Part shown: positions 43,873-55,920 of the stretch, piece after piece
How positions within the stretch are numbered: the first letter of the stretch is position 1
Layout: each line of letters starts with the position of its first letter
NCBI RefSeq assembly: GCF_021917145.1
Contig: NC_061064.1
Span: 4,321,203 to 4,385,202, forward strand
Direction of reading: 5' to 3'
DNA: 64,000 nucleotides
Source: Hypomesus transpacificus
Taxonomy: Eukaryota; Chordata; Actinopteri; Osmeriformes; Osmeridae
Notes under the pieces: generated by a model
Database searches by the model: none
Told to the model about the DNA's origin: nothing
Seen by the model: only the letters and a program-made list of their open reading frames with translations
Translations under genes and position numbers: made by a program

Positions 43873-46800
43873 ATGCTCATGTTAATAAGGACAGTGTTTC
43901 TCTTCTACTTTTTCATAACTTACTCAGAATTTGCCCATTGTATGGAGAGTGAACTGTGCTTTCCAACTAAACTGGATGACCAAAACTATGACAATAACGG
44001 TTTTGACAACTCTGAGGATATTCTAAAAGGGAGAATTATTCTTAAAATAAACGCTTTCCAGCAGGATTTGGTGCTCGAATTACATCCAGATTCTAATTTC
44101 CTTACCCCCACAATCTCTGCCCAGGACCCTGCCTCAGCGTCCAATGCTGCGGCTGGTGCTGACCTCAGCCGGTGCTTCTACTCCGGCTACGTCAACTCAG
44201 ACCGGTATTCTTATGCAGCATTGAGTCTGTGCAAGGGTTTGCAAGGGGCATTCGGTTTCAACGGGTGGGAATATTTCATCACCCCGGTCCGTAATGACAC
44301 CACTTTGGGAAACACTTGGAGCGCGAAGAGCGCGCACTTTCTCCGACGCCGTGCAAACCACAACCTTAGCGGGAATTCAACATCCAGATGCGCAGTGGAC
44401 ACCGGTATGAGCCCCGAGCTCGCCCAGTCTTTGCAGAAATACAAGCACTTAAACGGACACGATGTGGCCGAAACAATGTTAAAGGGCTTGGGTAGATCCA
44501 AAAGATTCGCCTCTGTCCCCAGATACGTGGAAGCGCTGATCGTCGCTGATGAGTCCATGGCACAATTCCATGGCGATGACCTCAAACATTACCTCCTAAC
44601 CCTTATGTCAGTTGCAGCTAGACTCTACAAACACCCCAGTATACTCAACTCCATCAGCATCGTAGTTGTCAAGTTCATAGTGTTAAACGAGGATGACAAG
44701 GGACCTAAGGTTTCCGGTAACGCAGCCATGACTCTGCGGAACTTTTGCACTTGGCAGAAAAAGATGAACAAGAATAATGACAAGCATCCTGAGTACTGGG
44801 ATACAGCTATCCTGTTCACGAAGCAGGTAAGACCGTACCTCATTTTTCACATGGGGGTTTCCACACACGTACTACACAACCAATATGTTTTCTTTTCTGT
44901 GTTGAATCTTTATTAATGGGTCAGAATTGTGCCAGTCAGTTAATAACAATGTTGTCAAGTGGTCCTTGTTCTCCATGTGTGGAAACTTACGGATAGGGAG
45001 CTGGTGTCAACAGGACACAGTCTCATCCAACAGCCATTATGACTCTTTCTCCAATATTATGACAAGAAGATCAGCTTTTAATGTGAACTGGTTTGTACTC
45101 AAACACACTCACCCCCTCCGGAGAACTGAGACCATCTCCAGCTGTTGAGACACGCCCACTGCGGGGAAGGGACCACCCATTGCTCCGAGCCAAGCGAGAC
45201 TGGACACGCAGTCATCCTGCGCTGAGAGATTGTGGATGGATGTGACAGACCTGAGATGACCACATCTGACAAAACCGTCTGACTTGGTTTCATTAGAGTT
45301 TGTTAGAAAAGCAGTTGACAGGATGACACTTGAAAAAACGTTTTCTCTGTAACTTATCATTGTCTCTCAACTCCTTATGCAGGGTCAGAGTTGACATGAC
45401 CCCTACATTCCTTCCAGAATGTGAAACTCCATGCACACTGTGTAGCTGACATTAGAGGAACCACCAGCCAGAACCCGTTCAGATTTCAGTTAGCTGAGAT
45501 AGCATATTTGATGTGCTTGCAGAAAAACTGACCAAAAAGACTGACAAGTAATTAAATACACAATAATTAATCATTGGTTAATCATAGTTCTGTCTGTGGT
45601 GAGCTGTTCAAGGAGAAAGCAGGCAAGCATTAGTTGGCGAGAGTTACTTGCCACCTCCAATATCAACAGAGGAAACAATTACAGAGTCAGAGCTTTCTGC
45701 TGGTAAGGACCGAGCCAGAGGCTGCGTCAGTGCCTGGCCTCATTGACAGTATGTCACATAGAAGATCACCTTATCCAGCAGATTATTTATGTCTCTCTGT
45801 GCAATACCAAAGACATGAGACCAAACCGCAAGATTTACCTGTCAAATAAGTTACCCGTGTTTCTACCTAAGTGAGTAACATCAGAACCCTGAGTTATTCA
45901 ACAAGTGTCTTGATTCCCTGGCTGTCCTTGACTCCGGATGTATGACACTCCTTTTGCTTGCTGTACCGTATTGTACTATATGACACATTTGTAAGAGTGT
46001 TGACCCACATTTGGACTGAATGAGGGAAAACACATCTGAACCTGTAAACAACACAACAACCCCAAATGACACACTGCCAACAACGAAAATAAACTCAAAT
46101 CACACTTCATCAAGTCCCTCAAATTCACACCCAGTAAAAGAACATTTAGGAGCACTAGATTGGAGTAGAGTGTCATAATGGGCCAGTAAAGTCTGACTCT
46201 CTTTTCTCAAACCCCAAAGTGACCAAATCATTTGTTCCATTCTAATCAGCACCATACAAGCCTTTCAACCTAAAAATCTATTCGGAAAAAGCTAACAAGG
46301 CCATGGTTCAGTGCAAGTACTAGATTTCTTTTGTTTGTTTTAGTTTAGTTGAGATTTTACCATACAGGAATATAACATGCAATATCAATAGATCAATATG
46401 CATAATATTTGTGTAGATTGTTTAGAGAGTACTCTAGAAGGTACTTGTAAAGAGTTGACTGTTGGTCATGGACTTGCAATGAAGTAAAAGACCAGTAAAC
46501 ATCAAAAGTACTAAGAATAGTTTCGCCTGTGCTATGCTATTGAGTTGTCATTACTGGAATCCGCATGGTTCCGTCAGGTAATCCTTTCCAATCCCATGCC
46601 CATGATGTAAAGTGAACTCTAATGGGACTTGTTAAAGAAAGCAAAAAAGACTTGATGCAGTCAGTTTCAGTAAGTTGCCCCAGGCGTTCCGACCATTTCA
46701 CAAGAGAAATGAGAATTAGTATTCCATAACATTGAAGTGGACGTGAAAGACTAACAGAACTCACCTTCAGCTGGGAAGCTGTAATTATGAGAGGGGATAC

Positions 46801-46893
46801 TCCCTGTGGGACGCACAGTTACCCAGCTACCCCTCCTCTCTGCTAATTTTTTCTCCTTCCTCTATTGGCAGTAATCCTAACTTCCCTGCCCCG

Positions 46894-46929
<36 letters not shown>

Positions 46930-47080
46930 ACATCCCCACCTCTCCTCCTCCTCCCTTGTGTCTATACAAATCACAATGTTGATTAAACATGGTCAAACTG
47001 AGCGGGGGTTAACAGAGCCATGTCTCTCAGCTGTGAGTCACAGAGTGGGAGAACAAGAGAAGATGAAAGAGACAGAAAAA

Positions 47081-47123
<43 letters not shown>

Positions 47124-50100
47124 GGGGGAGAACACACATGGAACAGTTTGGACTTTATAAAACTCTAATGAAAATCTGATGTTGGTATCATTGGGTGCCA
47201 ACTGGGTCAGTGCTGTTTGAGGAGTCTTCTCTGACATAGTGGTGATATGATGGGAGAACATGGCCTGTAATGTGACACACTGGCATGCATACTAATGTCA
47301 CAATCACCTATTCTGCAGCTACAGTATACTGTGACTCGACAAGTTCCGGCTGAACATGAATATCACATTTCCTGAAATAACATGACTGGAGCTACAGGGC
47401 GGGGTGGCTTCTGGAGAACAGCCACATGTGCATCTGCAGTGTGTATGTGGGTGACTTATGTGACATCGAGCGATAAAGCCAATTTGATATGGTTTACATT
47501 CTGCTGCAAAATGACCCGAGGCACAGGCTGTGTCTGATAAAGTGCGTACCCAGCCGTAGTTTGTATGGAGATCCCTCAGTTATCCCTGGGAGCGCTCACA
47601 GCGATGGTTGTTCTGCAGCTTGCACGACCGTATTGCGATGTGCACAGAATGTGCACCGTATGTGAAAGCCCTTTCTCCAAGAAATTAGTAATGGATTCTT
47701 ACCATAAACCTGCCAAAATCATATTTCCCCAGAGAGGGATGGATGATAGTAACGCTACACTAAGTTTGCTATTCACTTCCATGATAGACACCCGTGTGAG
47801 GGGTGGGGGAGGGGGGAGAACACACCTAAGTATTTCCAGATCTCATAAAACCTCACTGTGATATTGGTGCATCGGGCCCATTTTCCAGTGGTCGTCGTAA
47901 CCTGAAGGTGTGGTGTCCAATGTGATTTGAATCGTTGCAACATGCGTGCCACTGGCTACTGGGGCTTCAGAAAAAAGCGGTCCATGGTTAAATGTTCTGT
48001 TCTGAAGGCTAAAGAGACACCACAGAAACATGGTTGCTCGTGAAGCTTTGTTTAGAGCTCGTCAGGATTGGTCGTTGTTATTAAACAGCTGGATCCACAA
48101 CCAATGGAAAGATATACTGTGGATGCAAAAAGTAGGTCAGAGTTAGGAACACAGTTCCTTTTAGTCTTGTGTTTTTTGTGTTAATAAGTGTTCCCACACA
48201 CAGACCTGCACACATGAACACATCTGGTTTGGATTTTCAACGGCCAGCAATTGTGGTCTATACTGTAAATAATTTGTCACAGCACTTTAAGGCTTCACTT
48301 TGGATGGGGGTTTGAAATGTAGGATCAAAGTAGTGTAGGGGGGTGATGGGTGCTGAGATTGGGGGATTTAGAGTGTGTTTGTATGGGATTAAAACATGGG
48401 TGGAAGTTCTCAAAACACCACAACATCACCACAGGTACAGCAGAGACCTTCTCAAGGGTCAAAGGGACTACTCTGGTCTTCAGTGTGCCCTGTGGTGATG
48501 AAACACAGTCAACTGGTCCAAATGGATGTTAAACATAGTTGCGCCTGAAATATAGGAAATAAATATTTGGAAATTTAGCTGCTGGCTAAAAGGTTTTGCA
48601 ATCTTAGATATTTATTTCCTCATAGACTTGTTTGGGTGGGTCTCTTCGGTACTGTACCAAACATGCAAGTAGAACACTTGCCATGAATCGAAGAGTCTCA
48701 CCTCATTTAGTCCAGTTGAGCTTTTGAATAGTGTTGAATTCACTGAATTAAGTGTGTGTCTGTGGTGTGTGTCTTCTGTTCAGGACCTTTGTGGGTCCTC
48801 CACCTGTGACACGCTGGGCATGGCTGACGTGGGCACCATGTGCGACCCCAAGAGGAGCTGCTCTGTGATCGAGGATGACGGCCTGCCATCTGCCTTCACC
48901 ACCGCCCACGAGCTTGGTGAGTCTGCCATGCTCTGCCAGCAGGGTGTTCACCAGAACCACCTGCCTTTCAACATGGCATCACCAAACAAACCTGCACAGG
49001 TGCTTGTAGTTTGGAAGGAACCAAAAGCTGCTAAAGTGTGGACAGATCATATGAGTTCATATCAGTGTCAGTATTCAATTTGACTCTGCCTTCACCACAG
49101 CTGAATATTTCCATTCTATTGACTCAGACAGCTGACAGGATTTCCCGCTTGCCTGCCTCCTTTCCCCCCCTCCAGGTCACGTCTTCAACATGCCCCATGA
49201 CAACGTGAAGGCCTGTGAGGAGGTGTTTGGGAAGCTGAAGGACAACCACATGATGTCTCCCACTCTCATCCAGATCAACCGCACCAGCCCCTGGTCTCCC
49301 TGCAGCGCCGCCATCATCACTGACTTCTTGGACAGCGGACATGGTGAGTCATCGCCTGACCCCTGACCTCTGACCTCTGGCCCCTGGGGTGTGGCAGACA
49401 TGGGGAAGCAGGGAGAGTGTTTGATATGGAGACGTGAGGCCTTGCTCGAGACACCATCGCCATGGCGCCTGAAGCCTCGGTCTGTGCTCATGGGTTGACA
49501 ACGTAAAAACATCTGTTTTTGTGTTGGCAACCGGCTGGTCACATCGAATAAGCGCATGCTTATCTTAACACTCTTCACGTAATCACAAAGCTTTCTCTGT
49601 TCCTACTGTGGTATGTTTGTCACCAGATCAGTCATAGGGGACACATGGATGAATGGGGGAAGTAGTTGCACTTGGAAGGTGGAAGTATTCCTCTGGTCTA
49701 ACTATTGTTTCGCCTTAGAGTCCTCAATCGACTTAGAATTTGGAGAAACTCTGCTGTGGGTCATCTGCACAGACAATTCTGGCACCAGAGAGCTGCACAT
49801 TCTAGTGTAGACTACTATAGAATTGAGTTGCTCTACACTGCCTTCAGACAGCCATTCTCTTGAATGTGGAAAGTGTGCCAAGCAGGGCGAACCCCAAGGT
49901 CTGGATTCTGTTCAGTGACAAACTGGTATTTCAAGGCCTGCTATCCTGACCAGCTGTCCCAAATTAAAGGGGATGTTCCACAGAGAACCGCCAAAGAGGT
50001 TTGGTCAGTTAGGTGTAGTCCTCACTGTTTCCCACGAAGGTTAAAATAGAATGACGGTCTGCTAGTTTTTGTGCCCTTTTCAGGAAATCTAGACAGAAGC

Positions 50101-52149
50101 GAGGAATGATTCTCAGACAGAGCGAGAGATGTGGAATGTCACCCTCAGAGTCTGGTTCCCTGGCCGCTGTGTGAATTCTCCATAGGATGTAAATAGGTTA
50201 AATGAAGTTATGTGGTTGCTCCTAATCCACTCTTATTGGGGTGAGAAGGCGTGTCTCCTCAACCGACTCTTCCTCTAGTCTTTCATGTTACCTAGCACTG
50301 GCTCGTCAAAGCCAGCCTATTCATAGGCTGTTCCAGGAAGAAGCCCTGTCTGCCGCTTATCGTAACACTGCTCTCCAGAGCAGACACGACGCAGACCGCT
50401 CAGGCACAGCGAGGGGTTAACCAAGAGCGGCGAGTGTGTGTGTGTGTGTGTGTGTGTGTTTGAGGAGAAAGAGGTGCCCCCTCCGGTGTGTGTTTTGTGT
50501 CTGGCTGTGTGCATGTGTGTGTATGGGGTCGGTCGTCGGCAGCTCTGTGTAATGAACCTTCCACAGATTGCGAAGCCTCCGTCTTCAAAGGGCCGACGTT
50601 GCAAGGTCATGGTTGGGTGACTGACCATGAGGCTTTTCGCTGGTCTAATCAGCACACACACTCACACACACAGTTCTGTGCACACAAGCGACGTGCAATG
50701 TGCAAAGTATGCATGTCCGTGTCCGCCGAACCGTACCAAATGCTGTTTATTTTACAAACGTCTAAAAGAAACAAATACAAAGATAATCACTTTGGAAGGG
50801 TAACTGTCGGTGTGGCTCACTGCTGCTCTGCTGTCTTCCTCAGGCGAGTGTCTGCTGGACCAGCCGCAGAAGCCCCTGGCTCTGCCTGACGTGCTCCCCG
50901 GCACCTCCTACAGCCTGGACCGTCAGTGCGAGCTGGCGTTCGGCGAGGGCTCCAAGCCCTGCCCCTTCATGCAGCCCCCATGCGGCCGTTTGTGGTGCAC
51001 GGGGAAGACCCGCGGTCAGCTGGTGTGTCAGACGCGGCACTTCCCCTGGGCCGACGGCACCAGCTGCGGGGACGGACAGGTGTGCATGCGGGGGGTCTGC
51101 ATCAACAGGCGGGACGTTCACATGGGCAAGGTACGGCTAGCACAGCACAGCACAGCACACACACACGCATCGACGCACACGCATGCACACACCTCAAACA
51201 CCTCGTAAAAGCTCATCTTTCAAAGAATTCTCGCGGCGGCGTGAGATGTGTCGTGTACGTGCGGACAGGAGAGTGCCACCAGAGAGCCCTCGCGGTGGGG
51301 GTGACGTACCTAGGCTATCATGTTGTTGTGAAACCTGACATAACCCACAAGTGGTGTGTGTGTTTGGTGTGTGTGTGTTTTCCCCCCAGGTGGATGGAAA
51401 ATGGGGTAAATGGGGAGCGTTTGGGTCGTGCTCCCGTACTTGCGGTGGAGGCGTCCAGCTGGCTAGGAGAGAATGTGAGAACCCAGTACCATCAAACGGG
51501 GGCAGATACTGCCAAGGTGTGCGGGTCAAGTACCGCTCCTGCAACCTGAACCCCTGCCCTGACACAGGTACCCACTTGGCTCAAAACAGACAACTATGCT
51601 CAATGTTTTCTAGTTCCACCTCAGGCCGCTTCACCTTTGACCTTGTGACCCTTTCTTCCCTCTGGTGCAGGTAAGAGCTACCGCGAGGAGCAGTGTGAGG
51701 CGTTTAACGGCTTCAGCCTCAACACCAACCGCCTCACACCCTCCGTGGTGTGGGTGCCTAAGTACTCCGGGGTCTCCCCAAAGGACAAGTGCAAGCTGAT
51801 CTGCAGAGCCAATGGGACTGGCTACTTCTACGTCCTCGCACCCAAGGTCAGCAGCCCTGACTGAAAAACACAGAGAAATATTTCTCGTAGTTGCTTTGTG
51901 AATGTGGTTAGGCCGACTGTATGTCACATTAGCAAGCTCACTCTGGCAGAAAAACTCTCAACAATGTATTTTACAGTAAGATACTGACTATACACTTTCT
52001 AACAATCTATGTGCTGGTTTGGGAAACAAACGTAAAATACATCCATTGTTGGAAAGTTACATGCATCAAACGACCATCATTATCTGGAAACTGGGCCCAC
52101 AAACACAACTTCAGCTCAGCCTGACTACTTACAGTTCACAGAAAAGAGA

Positions 52150-52243
<94 letters not shown>

Positions 52244-54075
52244 AAGAGGAAGACAGAACTGAAGATAGGATAGAGAGAGGGCTTATCTCTCTACGATAGA
52301 GTGGTGTGGAGTGACACTGAGCAGGAGCCAGTGTCATGGCCCTGAGCAGTGGTCCACGTATACTGTGTCGCCCTGCCAGAGCCTCCAGCCAGGAGACCCA
52401 CAGGGGGATGGGAGGACGCAGCACTGGGGCACACCACGCCGTGGTGGGATTAGCTGATGACTGGGCTAGCTGTCGAATCAAAAAAGCCAGAGGCAGAATA
52501 GGCTGCCTGGTGGCTTATCTTACAGCACTGTGCTGTACGTTCGAACCAGCAGCCCCGTGTCTCCCTCGTCTAGACTTTAGACGTTCCACGTCATGTGATG
52601 GAAAAACGGTGTTGAGGCCATACTCACAGACACGTTGCGTTATCGGTCACATTTTTCATCAGCCCTGTTGACCCCTGCAGACACAGACATGGGGAGCAGA
52701 CCGACATGGTCGACTGCCTCCACTCAGACTGGTCATGTGTTAGGGTCCTGTTCAGACAGAGGGGAACCAGGAATGACTGTAAACACATTGGTTTTCTACC
52801 ATGTCTCAAGGCTGCTTGCCTAGTGTTAGCTCGGCAGGAGAGTTTTGGTCATATTATCCTGTAGATTTACACTTTATCATGCCTGTCAAAGGGATCAACC
52901 TCAGACCAGTATGGTTAAGAATACCTTTCATCCTGCAGGTGGTGGATGGGACTCCCTGTTCCCCAGACTCCTCAGCTGTGTGTGTCCAGGGGAAGTGCAT
53001 CAAGGCTGGCTGTGACGGCAAGCTGGGCTCCAGTAAGAAGTTTGACAGGTGCGGCATCTGTGGTGGAGACAACAAGAGCTGCAAGAAGGTGTCCGGCCTC
53101 TTCACAAAGCCCATGTGAGTCTGCTGAGGCACAGCTGTTGTTTAGACACGACGCTTGTCATCCTTGCTCGCAACACGATAGGAAATCGTGTTGAAATTTC
53201 GGAACGAAATGAAGTATACAGTCATATAGTATGTAAACAGTGAATGTATGTGTGACGTGTTCGATGTGCTTCCTCACAGACACGGCTATAACTTTGTGGT
53301 CATGCTGCCCGTGGGAGCCTCCAACATAGACGTCCGTCAGCGGGGCTACAAGGGCATGGTGAGCGATGACAACTACCTAGCCGTGAAGAACCACCACGGC
53401 CAGTATCTGCTCAACGGCAACTACGTGGTGTCTGCCGTGGAGAGGGATATCATCGTGAAGGGAAGCCTGCTGCGCTACAGTGGGACGGGGGGCCAGTCAG
53501 AGACCCTGCTGGCCGTCAAACCCATCCGAGAGGCCCTGACTGTGGAGGTTCTCTCCGTGGGCCAGATGACCCCTCCTCGCATCCGCTACTCCTTCTACCT
53601 GGCCAGGGAGAGCAAAGAGGACAAGGCCCTGAAGAAGGAGGGCCGCGCCCGCTCCCACAACAGCGTGCTGGCCGAGGAAGGAGAGGAGGAGAAGGACGGG
53701 GACGTCCTGAAGAAGACCTCCTACAGCAAGGAGGGCTCGGTCCCGGGGAAGTGGTCGGCGGCCGGGTGGGACGAGTGCTCGGTGACGTGCGGCGCCGGGC
53801 TCCAGAGGAGGATGGTGCAGTGTCTGGGGCCCGACGGGGAGCCCAGGGCGGACTGCGAGCCCACCCAGAGACTCTCGGCCACCAGGGTGTGCGGGGACCC
53901 CTGTCCCATGTGGGATATCGGAGAGTGGTCGTCCTGCTCCAAGTCCTGCGGAAAGGGCTTTAAGAGGCGGCCCCTGCGCTGCACCACCCAGACAGGTCTG
54001 CTGCTACCCCGGGACCACTGTACCGGCAAACGCAAACCACAGGAGCTGGACTTCTGTTCCCTACCCCCTTGTTAG
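43873..54075 (+). CDS. adamts15: ADAMTS15 secreted metalloprotease, 8 coding exons
   Basis: Secreted versicanase/aggrecanase-type ADAMTS. Exons: 43873-44826, 48784-48916, 49176-49343, 50844-51130, 51390-51567, 51671-51846, 52939-53114, 53280-54075; 2868 nt gives 955 residues (human 950) with consistent phases. The start [14 protein letters not shown] gives a hydrophobic signal peptide; an upstream in-frame extension has no ATG. Order: prodomain ([11 protein letters not shown]), furin site RSKR (208-211), catalytic domain with [12 protein letters not shown] (zinc His 360, 364, 370) and NHMMSP, disintegrin-like ([19 protein letters not shown]), TSR1 ([20 protein letters not shown]), cysteine-rich ([29 protein letters not shown]), spacer ([20 protein letters not shown]), and two C-terminal TSRs ending [14 protein letters not shown], as in human ADAMTS15. 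Exon 1 corresponds to adamts8 exons 1 plus 2; the intron after ...DEIK/DDLK is absent here. Orthology is strong across the whole length. Confidence 0.95.
46890..46930 (+). repeat. Poly(C) tract in adamts15 intron 1
   Basis: About 40 consecutive C residues after 'ccccg'. Long C/G homopolymers are rare and unstable. The length may be affected by sequencing error. Confidence 0.9.
47081..47120 (+). repeat. (GA)n microsatellite in adamts15 intron 1
   Basis: About 40 bp of GA dinucleotides ('agagagagag...'). Confidence 0.9.
50429..50460 (+). repeat. (GT)n microsatellite in adamts15 intron 3
   Basis: 'gagtgtgtgtgtgtgtgtgt', about 15 GT units. GT-rich sequence continues more loosely to about 50522. 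Confidence 0.85.
52148..52240 (+). repeat. (GA)n microsatellite in adamts15 intron 6
   Basis: About 90 bp of GA with a few interruptions, between exon 6 (ends 51846) and exon 7 (starts 52939). Confidence 0.93.
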
Positions 54076-55920
54076 TGATCCCCTCTTCCCCTCCCTCTAA
54101 TCAGCATAACCCCCGCCCTATGGACCAGTACAGCATGCCGGTCAAATAATGTACAGGACAAGGGAAAAAAACAACCTACCAACAACAACAAGGAAATCAC
54201 TCCCAACAATCAGAATCCATGTTTTTGGGTACATCGTGAGCATCTGCCTGCAACATGGGACAGACAAGACGATGACAAACGTGTGTGCAGGGGAGAGACG
54301 GTTTTCTGAAGGGTTGTTGACCTTTGGTCACTGATCGGCCAATCAGCCATCAGAGGTAGAAGTCTACCTCTGACCAACATAATCTGAAAAAAGTTGTGTT
54401 CTTATGTTACATGGGATATCCCTTTAGCCAGAAATCAGTCAGTTTACTTGGTTGTTGATCATTAATGTTGGTTTCAGGTTATGGTTAGGTTTAGCGGCTA
54501 TAACAGTGCACTGTTTTAACATATAGATGGCGAGCAAATGGTCCGAAATAATCATCAACAATCAAGATCGTGTTGGGTGATGTCAATCAAACTGACAGTA
54601 CTGAAAGAGCATCCGCAAACTGGACGAACAAATGCTCTTGTACTGCAAGAACCGTTATCCTGCCTAAACAGTCTATGCTTAAATTCAGGCGTGGAATGAC
54701 AACAATAAGCACAATAAGCACCAGGAGACAGGATCTGATTGGTACATTCAGTGTTGTTAGAGAAGCATAGAGAAGGCTTTAGTTCAGCTGGGTTATGTTG
54801 GACATGTCTGTGTAGGATCTTGGTTCAGTAATTACTGCAGTTGGATACTACAGTATCAGAAATGAGGCATTTGTCTTCTAATGCTTCACTCTTTCTTCTT
54901 TTGTTCAATAAAAAAAAAACATGCTCACCATTTCTTAAACAATGACAAAAGTGAGAGGTGTAGTGGACATGGGTGTCCGTTCAGCTCTCCTTGCAACCTA
55001 GGAAAAAAAGTACCTGTAGAACTATACAGACTTAATAGTGCAGTAATGGAGACATGTTAGATGTTAAAATGTTAAAACTATCAGCTCAATTGGCACTGGT
55101 GTCTATTGATGAAGCAGGTAAAGTCACGGTGTGAGTAGAGAACAGGACAGGAAAATCTGCCCACTCCATCGCTGGTCTGCACCCTGTCAGCTGATACGCT
55201 AGCCAGCTCTCGGTGATGTCATAATTCAGCAGGCTCGGCTACAACCCACACTTCACTAGTCATCAGCCATGTTGACTTAGTCTGGTGCCTGAACCTCCCC
55301 ACGTCCCCCCACACACACACGCACACAGACAGTGTTTACGTCTCACCTATGGTTCAGTGGGACTGTTTGTCTCTCTCCTTCATCACATGACCCAAAGTCA
55401 TGGTATCTCTTGTCCATTTGTTGAGCCAGTGGTGCAGCTGCTAAATTCCCGCCTGTCCGGCACAGTTGTCATAGCTAAGTTATTATCGTTGAAAGGATCG
55501 AGTGGTGAAAACAAGCCCTGGCATGAAGTCTTGGAGGCGGTACAGAATGTGTGTTATACTGGACCTCTATGTTCACATCCCAACAACCTGAAGCGAAACG
55601 TTATTTGTACACACTTAATGAAACCCTGTAATCCATTATATACTTCTTGTTTTGGTTCTTAAGAGGGACCACATTGTCCATCTAAAAGATGGTTCCTGTA
55701 TTACTTGGAATATTTTTTCTTTGTCATATTTTGCAGTTTGTACAGCAAAAGACTTAAACGTCCTGCATGGGCTGCCTTGTATACTATGTATACATTCATT
55801 CGGCTGTGCTCAAATAAGTCATGTAAATACTTTTTTCATATTTTTTTGTGTGTCTATGCTGGCCTTTTGAATTGTCCTTGACTTTAAGATATTTATTCCA
55901 AAATAAAACCATTTACAAAC
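54076..55920 (+). other. adamts15 3' UTR
   Basis: No coding sequence follows the TAG at 54073-54075. Two poly(A) hexamers (AATAAA at 54907-54912 and 55902-55907) suggest alternative 3' ends of about 0.85 and 1.85 kb. The distal site is preceded by T-rich sequence, typical of fish 3' UTR ends. The extent is inferred from the signals only. Confidence 0.5.
55902..55907 (+). terminator. Candidate distal poly(A) signal of adamts15
   Basis: AATAAA within 'ccaaaataaaaccatttac'. A proximal alternative lies at 54907. Confidence 0.45.
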
